A stretch of 59,820 nucleotides of DNA from Streptomyces sp. A1136 (GCF_004795055.1 NZ_SSBJ01000040.1:1-59820), one strand, 5' to 3'. Shown: positions 1 to 8,414, counted from the stretch's first letter. Translations and numbers: made by a program. Notes: a model not told the origin generated them from the letters alone.

Positions 1-300
1 GGTACCCGCTCCGCGGGTACCTGAGCGCTGCGCGCTCAGGAGAGACCGGCCTCGCTGCGCTCGGCGGGGCTCGGCTTCGCCGAGCCAGGGCCGGCCTTCG
101 GCCGGGGTCCTGCGCTTCGCTCCGGACGGGTTCAGGGCTTCGCCCTGAACAGGCCGCTGCGCGGCCGGAGGTGACCCCGCTTCACGGGGTCCGGGCCTGC
201 GGCCCGTTGGGCGGGTCCGCTTCGCTCCCCCACGCAGGGCCCTTCCGGCTTCGCCTCCAGGACCAGCCCGCTCCGCGGGCTGCCTGATCGAGGCAGTCTT
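1..300. repeat. telomere-like array of short palindromes
   Basis: At least eight perfect or near-perfect hairpins follow one another: 1-21 (9-bp stem, loop TCC), 20-40 (9-bp stem, loop TGC), 68-86 (8-bp stem, loop TTC), 91-105 (loop TTC), 130-150 (9-bp stem, loop TTC), 152-166 (loop TGC), 173-191, 192-206 (loop TGC) and 265-281 (loop TCC). Known Streptomyces telomeres are built this way, with GC stems and three-base loops that fold in the 3' single-stranded overhang and are bound by terminal proteins. The first base of the window starts the first palindrome, which suggests a replicon end. That it is the physical end is inference; the known part is the telomere architecture. No coding sequence is seen here. 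Confidence 0.75.
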
Positions 301-307
301 GTTCATT

Positions 308-769
308 TTAACCAAACGGACGAGCCCCTCGGAGCCTGTAATGCCACCAAGCACCCCTCCTCCAAGGGTCCCGACCCGCGAAGGGATCGGGCAGCGTCCT
401 TCGCCACAACTCCTCATCCAAGCGCACAACCGTGTCTTCAAGTTCCTGACGTGCTGGCGCCGGAAGGAGCGGCAACACCCGCTCAAGCATGTCCCTCGCC
501 TCAGCAACATCCTCAAGGCTGTCAGAAGGACACGGACATACAGCGTACGGAATCTCCAGATACCGGCCTGGCTGAGCCAAGAACTGCCGATACCAATGCA
601 GGGCCACTTCAACACAGCCCGGCCACACGTCATCGATATCGGCCCGCCGCTCCAGCCTGTGGACCGCAGCAGACGTCCGCCGTGACAAACGGTCAATCCT
701 GCAGGGGCGACCCCATCCAGAAAGCCGCACATGTGGGGCGCGCAACGCGCCCGGCCGCCTACGCGGCAT
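308..769 (-). CDS. hypothetical subtelomeric protein
   Basis: An arginine- and acid-rich protein of up to 153 residues with actinobacterial codon bias. The central part is amphipathic (VEVALHWYRQFLAQ, then a helix ending VRLDEELWRRTLPDP). The stop lies only a few bases from the palindrome array, so this is the most terminal gene. The true start is unclear because the first 30 residues are arginine-rich and may be untranslated; a start near residue 28 is possible. I do not recognise a domain. Confidence 0.5.
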   Translation of the reverse strand: MPRRRPGALRAPHVRLSGWGRPCRIDRLSRRTSAAVHRLERRADIDDVWPGCVEVALHWYRQFLAQPGRYLEIPYAVCPCPSDSLEDVAEARDMLERVLPLLPAPARQELEDTVVRLDEELWRRTLPDPFAGRDPWRRGAWWHYRLRGARPFG

Positions 770-898
770 AACCCTTTCGGGCAGCGATCGTCATACCTCC
801 CATGATCACATGATTCGGCCAGCACTGTCGACCCGCTGCACCACCACCCTGCTTCGAACTGAGCCACGGATCAACTCAGGACTCAGACCATGGCCCCC

Positions 899-1262
899 CT
901 ACCTCGTCAGAGCGATCCGGTTATCGCCGCCACCGGCCTGGATCATCGTGCGGGTGGCGCCGTAGCGGTAGCGCAGATCGGTGATCGCGACCAGACGGCC
1001 ACCGGCAAGGACCTGGTCCCCCACCCGCAGTTCGGTGGGCGGCACGTCCACCGGCACCCACCCGGCACGCGTCCCCTCCTCGGGTCCGGCCGGCTGGGCG
1101 TCGAGCTGCACGCAGTCGACGGTACGGGCGACCCACTGGAACCCCGAGGCGTCCACCAGCCGCACCACCAACGGGGAGGGGTAGACCCAGACGATGACGC
1201 CGTGGGCCTGACGGTCGCGGTCGAACACCCTCTGACCGAGGGCATACCGGCGCCTCACCGGT
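899..1262 (-). pseudogene. hypothetical protein, 5' end lost to an IS fragment
   Basis: The last 115 or so residues of an otherwise normal-looking protein remain (FDRDRQAHGVIVWVYPS ... VPPTELRVGDQVLAGGRLV). The valine/glycine-rich beta pattern with VPPTELRVGDQV suggests a small beta-barrel, but no family is named. Coding signal stops where the IS5 transposase remnant begins on the other strand, so the upstream half was replaced. Confidence 0.45.
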
Positions 1263-1284
1263 GGCCGGCTCGCGCACGCGGCAC

Positions 1285-1672
1285 CCCGCTCCGGGTCATC
1301 ACGACCGCGGCGAACGTCAACGACGTCACCCAGACCCTCGCCCTGGTCGACGGCATCCCACCGGTGGCAGGCCGTCCCGGCCGTCCCCGCCGCAGGCCCG
1401 AGGCCCTGCTCGGCGACAAGGGCTACGACTCCAATCCCAACCGCGATGAACTGCGCAAACGCCGGATCCTGCCCGTCATCCCCCGCAAAGGAGCCCCGAA
1501 CGTCAAAGGCATGGGCAAGCTCCGCTACGTCGTCGAGCAGACCTTCGCCCTGCTCCACCAGTTCAAACGACTCGCCGTCCGCTGGGAACGCCGCACCGAA
1601 CTCCACGACGCCTTCGTCTCCCTCGCCTGCAGCCTCATCTGCTGGCGACGCCTCAACAAGCCCGACTCATGA
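1285..1672 (+). pseudogene. IS5-family transposase, C-terminal fragment
   Basis: The reading frame encodes the second half of an IS5-type DDE transposase: the GDKGYDS motif carrying the second catalytic aspartate, then the C-terminal helix VVEQTFALLHQFKRLAVRWE with the catalytic glutamate, ending in CSLICWRRLNK. The N-terminal half with the first aspartate is missing, so it cannot be active. Confidence 0.8.
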
Positions 1673-1690
1673 TCGTGTTACGAGCTCTTA

Positions 1691-1730
1691 GCAAGGTGCC
1701 GGGAACATTACGCTCCCGGCACCTCCTTGC
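1691..1730 (-). terminator. hairpin terminator of the small secreted protein gene
   Basis: A long interrupted inverted repeat (GCAAGGTGCCGGGA against TCCCGGCACCTCCTTGC, nine-base loop) lies 40 bases past the stop of the gene at 1768-2055 and reads in its direction. As is usual in Streptomyces it lacks a strong U tract. Confidence 0.6.
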
Positions 1731-1767
1731 AAACCTCCTTCCGCCCGGAGGAAGGAGAGATAAAATC

Positions 1768-2055
1768 TCAGCCCCGGCCGAACCCGATGTAGGCGGCAGC
1801 GCACTGGCGCCATTCATCCTGGAAAGTGTTGTTCATCCTTCCGAGGTTTCCGCCATGCGACCGCAGATATCCCATGACTCCATCACAATTCGACCTCGTC
1901 GGTTGGAATCGCGAAGTGCAGCTGTCACCACTGCCGCCCCCGAAGTCACAGCTCCCGGCCGCCGCAGGCGAGGCGGTCGCCAAGCCGAGTACGGGCAGGG
2001 CGAGGGCCACTGCGGTCGCAACGGCGCCGGATTTCATCTTGCGCGAAATGTTCAT
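1768..2055 (-). CDS. small secreted protein with signal peptide
   Basis: A 95-residue protein. The N-terminus MNISRKMKSG is followed by a hydrophobic stretch and an ASPAAAG signal-peptidase I site near residue 34, so the mature product is about 60 residues. The mature part carries four cysteines (SCDFGGGSGDSCTSR, SNCDGVMGY, QCAAAYIGFG), enough for two disulfides. A GAGGGGACC ribosome site precedes the ATG. The function is unknown; size, export and cysteines would fit a small extracellular peptide. A hairpin terminator follows. Confidence 0.75.
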   Translation of the reverse strand: MNISRKMKSGAVATAVALALPVLGLATASPAAAGSCDFGGGSGDSCTSRFQPTRSNCDGVMGYLRSHGGNLGRMNNTFQDEWRQCAAAYIGFGRG

Positions 2056-2134
2056 TGATTTGGTCCCCTCATTGATGAGAAAGGTCGGCCATGCGCTCTA
2101 TCGGAGTCTGCGGCCTACCGGCCACACGCCCCGG

Positions 2135-2290
2135 TCAGCTCAGAGCGAGTTGCTGCGGTTGCAGCGGATCCTTGTGATGCGGGAGTTGGGCCTTGGGCTG
2201 GTGGAGATCGGGGCAGTAATGGCGCAGCGTCCGCGACGTCACACCCGACATCCGGGCCACCTCCGCGATCGACCAGGCCATCACCGACTC
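2135..2290. pseudogene. scrambled MerR-family regulator remnant
   Basis: Two pieces of one MerR regulator lie on opposite strands. On the minus strand 2281-2216 encodes the start and HTH (MAWSIAEVARMSGVTSRTL then RHY). On the plus strand 2144-2227 encodes what should follow, the helix SELLRLQRILVMRELGLGL then VEIGAVMAQ. The intact order in the family is HTH, wing, then this helix on the same strand, so an inversion broke the gene next to the RHY. The minus-strand piece is now the C-terminal tail of the upstream reading frame. Confidence 0.6.
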
Positions 2291-3460
2291 CCATCCCAGC
2301 CGGACTTTCCGGCCCACACACGACCGTAGAAGTTGACGCAACGGCAAGGTCAAGCTCGCAAGCCGCCTCCACCGGTTCCACCAGGCCAGGGTGAGGCGCA
2401 GGCCACCGGACCCGGACCGGAACCGGTCGATCACCCGCACCTCGCCCATGACCGCCAACGGGTTGGTGCCGGGCGCGGTCAGCCAGCGAAGCGACGCCCC
2501 GAACTCGCCGGCCACCAGCTCGGCCACCGTGTCGGCGTCCGTGTCGGTGGACCAACCGGACAACACGTCCTCCCACGCCGGGTCGTCGGCCAGGACCAGG
2601 TGCGGGTCATCGAGCCGGAACCGGCGGGTGGCGCCCCCGGTTCCGGCCAACACCAGCGGGGCGACCGTGGGCCCCGTGGGGATTCCGATCTTGTCGTGAG
2701 CCAGCAGCCAGGCAACCACCTGGGGGCGGTCGAACTGCGGGCGCACGTCCGTGCCCGCCACCGGCTCCGGGAAGTCGCCGTGCCGGCGGCGCCAGTTCAC
2801 CACCGCGGCCCGGGTTACCCCCGCCATCCGCGCCACCCCCGCCAACAACACCCGCTCCCACACCGGACTCGCGTCAAGGGCGGCGAGCGGGGAGCGAGTG
2901 CCCGGGGCGACCCAGCCAAGCCAGACGACCTGGTCGAAGTCGACGCGGCGGACGCCGAGGCGGCGGGCGGCCTGGTCCGGGCCGAGTGGCACGTGTCGGT
3001 CGAGCAGGGCGGGCAGGTCCCGGCGGCGGGCGAGGGCGGCCACCTGGTCCGGGTGGACGTCGGGGAACTCGACATCCCCGCCGAGGTAGACCAGCAGACC
3101 GGCCTTCACGAGGCGGCCGACCGCCGAGGCCGTCACCCTCGGCCGGAGAATCGGCAGCGGCACCCCCAGGGCCTCCGTCAGCCGGTCCGCCGCCCACCCC
3201 GCCCCGACCGGGCCGCGCAGCGCCGCACGCACCGCCTCGGGGTCGGCGGCCTCCACCACCGCCCGCGACCACAACCGGGTACCGGCGTCCGCTGGCGTCA
3301 CCAGACCGCTCCCGGTCGCCCACCGCCAGGCCGCCACCGGAACCCGCAACCGGCCCGCCGCCGCGTACTCGTCGTACTCCTCACGCACCGAACGCCCCAT
3401 CCGAACCGCACCCCAATCGCACACCGAGGCGGTCCGACCACCGAACCGCGCCCGAAACAT
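2135..3460 (-). CDS. DNA-binding-like protein with repeated HTH segments, 3' end fused to MerR remnant
   Basis: A 441-residue frame. Several helix-turn-helix-like segments can be read: around residues 100-130 (ASAVGRLVKAGLLVYLGGD), 160-185 (PDQAARRLGVRRVDFDQVV) and 215-250 (MAGVTRAAVVNWRRRHGDFP), followed by a 'FDRPQVVAWL' segment as in excisionase-type HTH proteins. The end of the native protein appears to be near VIDRFRSGSGGLRLTLAWW; after about residue 393 the frame runs into an inverted MerR fragment. A degenerate copy of the native C-terminal part lies at 30750-30960. The start could be ATG 3460 or ATG 3400. The likely role is DNA binding; the target is unknown. Confidence 0.6.
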   Translation of the reverse strand: MFRARFGGRTASVCDWGAVRMGRSVREEYDEYAAAGRLRVPVAAWRWATGSGLVTPADAGTRLWSRAVVEAADPEAVRAALRGPVGAGWAADRLTEALGVPLPILRPRVTASAVGRLVKAGLLVYLGGDVEFPDVHPDQVAALARRRDLPALLDRHVPLGPDQAARRLGVRRVDFDQVVWLGWVAPGTRSPLAALDASPVWERVLLAGVARMAGVTRAAVVNWRRRHGDFPEPVAGTDVRPQFDRPQVVAWLLAHDKIGIPTGPTVAPLVLAGTGGATRRFRLDDPHLVLADDPAWEDVLSGWSTDTDADTVAELVAGEFGASLRWLTAPGTNPLAVMGEVRVIDRFRSGSGGLRLTLAWWNRWRRLASLTLPLRQLLRSCVGRKVRLGWESVMAWSIAEVARMSGVTSRTLRHYCPDLHQPKAQLPHHKDPLQPQQLALS

Positions 3461-3597
3461 GACTGAACATCCCGGTTTATGTCAATCGCTGTGGTTTCAG
3501 GGAGAGTTGGGGGCACACCGCACAAGCCGCCTACGCGTACGCGAGGGAAAAATTCACCCCTGCGGGGGAGACCGGGGCCGGCTTCCGACACACGACA

Positions 3598-3632
3598 GCG
3601 CGGGCCGCCACCGGAGTGGTGGCGGCCCGCGC
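3598..3632 (-). terminator. perfect 15-bp hairpin terminator
   Basis: GCGCGGGCCGCCACC pairs perfectly with GGTGGCGGCCCGCGC around a GGAGT loop, starting 22 bases past the stop of the truncated ligase gene and oriented to end its transcription. Confidence 0.65.
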
Positions 3633-3654
3633 CGAGTTCGTCAGAGGCGCCCTC

Positions 3655-4525
3655 TCAGCCGGCCGCAGCGGCCGGACCCTCCCCGAACCGCGGGACGTCG
3701 TCCACAGTCACGTCCAGGCGCAGCCGCTTGAAGCGCACCGGGTGGCGCCAGACGCCGCCCCGGTCCACGGCCCGGTCGGCGCTGATCTCGGCCACCAGGT
3801 CGGGGCGGACCAGGCGCACGTCCAGGACGTCACGGGACCCCCAGGTCGCGGCGAACGTGACGCCCTCCCAGGGATGTCCGGTGTCGGCGGCCGTCAGGTG
3901 CTCGGCGACCAGGCGGGCCGCCTCCGTGCGCAGCGGTACGGTGCGGCCGACCGCGCGCAGCCGGCCGTCCTGGTCGTGGCGGCCGAGGATCAGGAGCTGC
4001 GGGCGGGTGAGGGTGCCGGTGGTGGCGCCGATGATCGCCTCAGTGGTGTCCCGGCGACGAACCTTGATCCACGCCCCCCTGTGGCCCGGCATGTAGCGGC
4101 TGGTCAGGGGTTTGACGACGATGCCTTCGACGCCGGACACGTCCGTCCAAGAGTCGAGCCATTCCCGGGCCTGGGCCGGGTCCGTGGTCATCGGACACAA
4201 GGTCCACGGGGCCGTCAGCGCGTGGTCGGCGAACAGGGCCTCCAGGCGGGCGCGGCGCTCGACGTAGGGCAGGTCGAGCAGCTCCCGGCCACCTTGCTGC
4301 AAGACGTCGAACGTCAAGAAAAAGGCCGGCAGCTTCGCGGCCAGCGCGGAGGCGCTGCGGGTGCGGGCGGCGGAGCGACGCTGCAACCCCTCGAACGACA
4401 GGGCGCCGGCCTCCACGTCCCACGCGAGGAGTTCGCCGTCCAGGACCAGGCCGGCGGGGAGCCGCGCCTCGGCAGCCGCGACAAGATCGGGGAACGCGCC
4501 CTGCACCAGGGACCCGCGGCATCCG
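3655..4525 (-). pseudogene. ATP-dependent DNA ligase (LigD ligase-domain type), N-terminally truncated
   Basis: This copy keeps the ligase motifs EGIVVKPLTSRY and WIKVRRRD and the C-terminal OB-fold region, ending VRFKRLRLDVTVDDVPRF. It aligns throughout with the intact paralogue at 14351-15373 but begins only at RGSLVQGAFPDLV. The first 50 or so residues, including the adenylated lysine motif KxDG, are absent, so it cannot form the enzyme-AMP intermediate. It was probably once a second NHEJ ligase, cut by a rearrangement near 4525. Confidence 0.85.
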
Positions 4526-4704
4526 CGCCCCTGCGGTGGCCGATCACAAGCATCCGGCCGGCCCCCTGCCCGCCCGGCCCGTGCCCGGGGCGGGAACCGG
4601 GGACATTAGGGAGCTGTGTCGCGCGGCCCACGGCGTCACCAGCCCCGCCATCGCCCCACTGTGTCACCAGACCTACCGCTGACCTGGCTGGTGTGGGCGG
4701 TGCC

Positions 4705-4995
4705 CTACTCGGTAGGCGGGATGTCCTGGGCTCTGGTCGCGGTCAGCCAGTGGGTGACGACGGTGTCGATGTAGGCGTCGGTGAGGGGCTGGCAGTCGAG
4801 GAAGCGGCGGACCATCACCGGTCCGATCAGCAACGTGAACTCGTCGGCCGTCATCTGCACGCCAGAGGGTGCCAGGAGTTCGTTGAGTGCTTGGTGGCGG
4901 TCCTGACTGATCCGGGTCAGTGCCTGGTCGGCTTCGGGGTCGCGGTCGGCTTGGGCGACCAGGGCATCAGCGCGCTGCCGGTGGCCGTGTCGCTC
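4705..4995 (-). pseudogene. TetR-family regulator, C-terminal remnant
   Basis: About 90 residues of a TetR ligand-binding domain remain (ADEFTLLIGPVMVRRFLD, then DAYIDTVVTHWL), the pattern of the last two helices of the family. The N-terminal HTH half is missing upstream, where the frame loses coding character and an IS630-type end lies at 5078-5118. Confidence 0.55.
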
Positions 4996-5077
4996 AGGCC
5001 ATGGCGCAGGCTGCGCAGGTAGGTGGTGAGTACCTTCCGCCTTCTTTCCCCTTCCACTTCCAGTCGACCTTGGACTG

Positions 5078-5118
5078 CTTAGTGGTCGGCTCCGGGAGTC
5101 TTTCAGGGGTTGACGTAG
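5078..5118. repeat. IS630-type terminal sequence, copy 1
   Basis: The sequence AGTGGTCGGCTCCG, then TC-TTC-GG-GTTGACGT, recurs with small changes at 19989-20028, and its inner half recurs at 51374-51412 directly after an IS630 transposase end. It is read as a leftover IS terminus at the break of the TetR gene. Confidence 0.45.
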
Positions 5119-5179
5119 CAGTGGTGCTGCGTGAGGGCTGCCCCTGGGGCGAAGGAGGGGCGCTGAGGGGCGTGTAGAC

Positions 5180-5215
5180 AGATAATCTCCGCACAGATAG
5201 TCTTCTCGAAGAGAA
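5180..5215. promoter_or_regulatory. paired palindromes, candidate MarR operator
   Basis: AGAT-A-ATCT (5180-5188) and TTCTC-GAA-GAGAA (5203-5215) are two perfect odd palindromes just upstream of the SRPBCC-MarR operon. MarR proteins bind such short palindromes and often repress their own operon. The AGGAGG ribosome site lies at 5227-5232, so bound protein would block transcription start or early elongation. That MarR binds here is inference. Confidence 0.5.
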
Positions 5216-5238
5216 TCTTCTTGATCAGGAGGCCACTG

Positions 5239-5655
5239 ATGTGGACGTACGAGCACAGCACCGAGACCGACGCCGCACCCGAGGCGATCTGGCGTCTGTG
5301 GGCTGACGTCGAGAATTGGGGAGTCTGGAACACCGACATCGCGAGCATCCAGATCAGCGGCCCGTTCGCGGCGGGCGCTGAGATCGTGATGACGCCAGCC
5401 GGCCAGGACCCGGTGCACCTGATCGTCGCCGAGGCGACCGTCAACAAACTGTTTGTGGACGAGGCCCGGTTCGACGGGCTGCTCCTTCGCACCATTCACC
5501 GGCTCGACCAGGGCGAGCGAGGCCGCACTCGAGTGACGTACCGGATGGAGATCACCGGCACCGGCGCCGACCAGCTCGGCCCGCGGATCGGTCCGGCCGT
5601 CACCGCGGACTGGCCCGAGACCATGGCCGCCCTGGTCAAGCTGGCACAGGACTGA
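5239..5655 (+). CDS. SRPBCC-fold (polyketide cyclase/START-like) protein
   Basis: A 138-residue protein with the typical START-fold opening: MWTYEHSTETDAAPEAIW, then RLWADVENWGVWN (helix capping the barrel), the beta strand GAEIVMTP and a long C-terminal helix ending MAALVKLAQD. Members bind hydrophobic ligands; many are small-molecule binding or stress proteins. The start is set by AGGAGG six bases before the ATG. It overlaps the MarR gene by one base (TGATG), so the two are co-translated. No catalytic residue is evident; the substrate is unknown. Confidence 0.8.
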   Translation: MWTYEHSTETDAAPEAIWRLWADVENWGVWNTDIASIQISGPFAAGAEIVMTPAGQDPVHLIVAEATVNKLFVDEARFDGLLLRTIHRLDQGERGRTRVTYRMEITGTGADQLGPRIGPAVTADWPETMAALVKLAQD

Positions 5656-6083
5656 TGGCCCTCAGCCCCGGCGACAGCCCCGGATTCCTGCTCTGGCACG
5701 CCACGCTGCGCTGGCAGCGCGATATCAACGCGGCCCTCGGCCCAATGGACCTCACCCACGTCCAGTTCGTTCTGCTTGCCTGCACCTGGTGGCTGAACAC
5801 GCACGGCGAACACCCCAACCAGCAGGCCCTGGCCGGCCAGGCCGGCACCGACGTCAAGATGACCTCGCAGGTCCTACGCGCCCTGGAGGCCAAGGGTTTG
5901 ATCGAGCGCGAGGTCGACCCCGCCGACACCCGCGCCAAACGGCTGCGTATCACCAGTGCCGGAGCCGAGCTGGCTCCGCGCGCGATCGCCGCCGTCGAGA
6001 ACGTCGACGCACGTTTCTTCCAGCCGGTGGCGCACGACGACGCCGTAACCATGCTCAGCCGCCTGGCCAACCCCGAATCCTGA
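5655..6083 (+). CDS. MarR-family transcriptional regulator
   Basis: A 142-residue winged-helix protein. The recognition region reads LAGQAGTDVKMTSQVLRALE, followed by the wing with the hallmark DPADTRAKRLRITSAG (family pattern D-x-R, wing, T-x-x-G). N- and C-terminal helices would form the dimer interface. It is coupled to the SRPBCC gene and followed by a strong terminator. The likely role is ligand-responsive repression of its own operon through the palindromes at 5180-5215. Confidence 0.9.
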   Translation: MALSPGDSPGFLLWHATLRWQRDINAALGPMDLTHVQFVLLACTWWLNTHGEHPNQQALAGQAGTDVKMTSQVLRALEAKGLIEREVDPADTRAKRLRITSAGAELAPRAIAAVENVDARFFQPVAHDDAVTMLSRLANPES

Positions 6084-6091
6084 AGCCCCCA

Positions 6092-6138
6092 ACGCGGACA
6101 CCGTCGGCCCCAAATCCGTCGCCCGACGGTGTCCGCGT
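6092..6138 (+). terminator. long hairpin terminator after marR
   Basis: A 16-bp perfect stem (ACGCGGACACCGTCGG with CCGACGGTGTCCGCGT) and a 15-base loop, eight bases past the MarR stop. Confidence 0.75.
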
Positions 6139-6155
6139 GACACCGCCCGGTCCCG

Positions 6156-6560
6156 ATGATCGGGGTGTCCTCACTGCGGGAGGAGGTGTCCTTCCCCAAC
6201 ACCACTAACGTGGACGAGCTGGTGGAGTGGACGCCGGGCCTGGACAAGGTCACGGTGTACGCCACGTACGCGAGCCTCGGCCTGGGCACGCTGGAGCGGG
6301 CGCACGCCGGGGGCTTGGCGGCCTGGGACCTCATCGTCGTGGACGAGGCGCACCGGACGTCGGGCCGGATCGGGAAGCCGTGGGCGGTCATCCACGACAA
6401 CACCCGCATCCCCTCGCTGCGCCGGCTGTACATGACGGCCACGCCCCGGCTGTGGCAGCTCGGAAACGAGGAAGAAGCCGGCGCACCCGGCGAGCTGGTC
6501 GCGAGCATGGACGACGATCCGGACGGCCCGTTCCGCAGCAGGTGCTTCACCTTGTCGCCT
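6156..6560 (+). pseudogene. superfamily 2 helicase, internal fragment
   Basis: The frame carries motif II (LIVVDEAHRTSGR) and motif III (LYMTATPRLW) of a DEAH-type SF2 helicase of the kind that carries helicase-associated repeats in Streptomyces, plus the segment TNVDELVEWTPGLDK before them. Both the Walker A end and the C-terminal helicase domain are missing; homology ends near RSRCFTLS. It is a non-functional internal piece. Confidence 0.75.
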
Positions 6561-6921
6561 CTCACACCGAGGGCCTCCGGCACTGACCGCCCCTACCAGC
6601 CAGACACCCTGTGGACACCGCGCACCCGTCGCGGCCACCAGGACACCGATGCGGTCATGCGGCGCCTGGAGATCCTCGAAGTCCTCAAGACCGCCGACAT
6701 GCCCGTCGGCCTGTCCGATCTGAGCCAGCATCCGATCGTGACCACCCCGCAGCCAATCGGGGCCGAAGTGCCAGCAGCTGGCTGCGTAGGCCACGAGCAA
6801 GAACGTTTGTCGACGCGTTGTGAGAACGACGGTGGGTCAGAGGCCTCGGAAATGTTGGTGAGAAGTAGGAACGGTCGGGGTGGTTCGTGTCGACCCGGTG
6901 GTGGTCTGCGTTGGCTGGTGG
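6561..6921. other. no assignable gene
   Basis: A plus-strand frame continues with RLEILEVLKTADMPVGLSDLSQ, which could be the start of a winged helix, but no family is recognised and it ends without context. It is treated as debris between the helicase fragment and the SUKH gene. Confidence 0.3.
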
Positions 6922-7554
6922 TTAGGGCAGCCCGATTGGTGCGGACCTCAGCGGGTGACCGTTCAGCTCGCCGCAGCCCTCTTCGTCCCACCACATCCCA
7001 CCTTGCGCGGTGAGGTAGGGGTGTAGTCCGCGGACGTCTCCACCTTCATGAAGTGCCTGCGCGACCGCGTGGAGAAGGCTCGCCAGATCAGGCCAGGAAT
7101 CGGTGAAGTCACCGCCACCGCTGTGGCCCGCCCAGCCGAGACGCCCCGTGTCAGAACCAGGACGTTGGTCGATGACCTGGGCAGCGCCATCGGCGCTCTC
7201 AGCCCAGGGAATCCAGAGGCGGTGCCACCAAGGCTCCTCTTCCCAGGGGCGAGGGGTCAGGCCTTCGTTCTCCGCCGCGACGTCCATGCAGGTCTGCCAA
7301 TGGTCCACGATGCCGCTCACTGTGAGCGGGGACTGCTCCGGCAGGATGGTTGTCCAGGCGCTCACGCTGTTGTGGCATCGCAGAGATTCAGCGAGATCAT
7401 CGGGCAGTCGGGCGCCGAGGATCCGTTCCGCATGCCGGATCTCGTCCGATGTCGCCGGCGGATTGAGAAGTGCGAAATCGGAGGCCACGCGCGTAGCCAG
7501 CCAGGCGTCGATCAGGCGCCAGGACTCCGACGGGGGCAAGATCTGCTGTGCCAT
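6922..7554 (-). CDS. SMI1/KNR4 (SUKH) family protein
   Basis: A 210-residue protein with the SUKH signature: ATSDEIRHAERILGARLPDDL near residue 40 (helix that starts the fold), the tryptophan-rich middle EEPWWHRLWIPWAES, then a beta-rich region with GRLGWAGHSGGGDF and a C-terminal helix SLLHAVAQALHEG. SUKH proteins are common immunity proteins in polymorphic-toxin systems, binding and blocking a cognate nuclease or deaminase toxin. No toxin is next to it. The IS21 element begins about 45 bases upstream and may have separated it from its promoter. Confidence 0.8.
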   Translation of the reverse strand: MAQQILPPSESWRLIDAWLATRVASDFALLNPPATSDEIRHAERILGARLPDDLAESLRCHNSVSAWTTILPEQSPLTVSGIVDHWQTCMDVAAENEGLTPRPWEEEPWWHRLWIPWAESADGAAQVIDQRPGSDTGRLGWAGHSGGGDFTDSWPDLASLLHAVAQALHEGGDVRGLHPYLTAQGGMWWDEEGCGELNGHPLRSAPIGLP

Positions 7555-7619
7555 GGCGTCATCCTGCCCCACACGTCTGACAAGGCGAAGAGAGGCCCCT
7601 GCCGAGTGATGAAGCGAGG

Positions 7620-8414
7620 TCAGCCAGCGGCCTGCTGTTCGGCGCGGGCGCGGGTGGTGGCGAGGCGGTAGGAGTCGGTTCCGGTCTCGATGATGTTGCC
7701 GCCGAAGGTGAGGCGGTCGACGATGGCCGCGCAGAGGCGGGGGTCGGTGAACGTCTTTGTCCACCCAGAGAAGGATTCGTTGGAGGCGATTGCCACGCTG
7801 TTCTTCTCCTCCCGCTCGGTCAGAACCTGGAAGAGGAGTTCGGCGCCGCGGCGGTCGAGTTCCGTGTAGCCGAGCTCGTCGATGCACAAAAGATCAACGC
7901 GGCCGTAGCGGGCAATGGTCTTGGTCAGCTGCTTCTCGTCAGCGGCCTCGACGAGCTCGTTGACCAGCTTCGTCGCCAGCACGTACTTGACCCGGTAGCC
8001 AGCCATCGCGGCCTCGGTGCCGAGGGCGATTAGCAGGTGGGACTTGCCGGTGCCGGAGTCGCCGATCAGGCAGAGAGGCAGACCCTTCTTGATCCATTCG
8101 CACTTGGCGAGAGTGTGGACCATGGCCGCGTCGATGTTCAGGTTGGCGTCGAAGTCGAACTTGCGGAGTGCCTTGTCACGGGGGAAACCGGCGGCCTTGA
8201 TGCGGCGTTCGGAGCGTCGGCGGGCCCGGTCGTCGCACTCGGCGAGGAGGAGCTCGGCGGGGAAGCCGAGGTAGGACATCTGCTCGCGTTCGGCCTTCTC
8301 GGCGAGCTCGGGGAACTGGGACCGGATGGTGGGCAGCCGCAGCATCCTGCATGCCTGGTCGACGGCGGTGGTGGCGGCCTGCTCGGTGAGTCCTCGCTGG
8401 CGGGGAAGGGACAC
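7620..8414 (-). CDS. istB: IS21-family helper ATPase IstB
   Basis: A 264-residue AAA+ ATPase. Walker A is GDSGTGKSH and Walker B LLCIDELGY, followed by sensor-like SVAIASNESF. The N-terminal helical domain (LPTIRSQFPELAEKAER) is present, as is the C-terminal lid ending RLTFGGNIIETGTDSYRL. IstB forms ATP-dependent oligomers on DNA and activates IstA for transposition and target choice. It lies 10 bases after istA and looks intact. Confidence 0.95.
   Translation of the reverse strand: MSLPRQRGLTEQAATTAVDQACRMLRLPTIRSQFPELAEKAEREQMSYLGFPAELLLAECDDRARRRSERRIKAAGFPRDKALRKFDFDANLNIDAAMVHTLAKCEWIKKGLPLCLIGDSGTGKSHLLIALGTEAAMAGYRVKYVLATKLVNELVEAADEKQLTKTIARYGRVDLLCIDELGYTELDRRGAELLFQVLTEREEKNSVAIASNESFSGWTKTFTDPRLCAAIVDRLTFGGNIIETGTDSYRLATTRARAEQQAAG

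Noticed and set aside
1..300. Reading the hairpins as a cluster of transcription terminators
   Set aside because: Too many, too close, with fixed three-base loops and no genes to end on the left; telomere-type array fits better.
890..1277. Long overlapping frames on both strands across the first IS remnant
   Set aside because: Arginine/proline-rich shadow frames of high-GC DNA; only the IS5 end and the 899-1262 minus frame show natural protein patterns.
2333..3466. 377-residue plus-strand frame opposite the HTH protein
   Set aside because: Repetitive Arg/Pro/Gly composition typical of an antisense shadow; the minus frame has clear HTH segments.
3616..5022. 468-residue plus-strand frame over the truncated ligase
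   Set aside because: Antisense shadow; the minus strand encodes recognisable ligase motifs.
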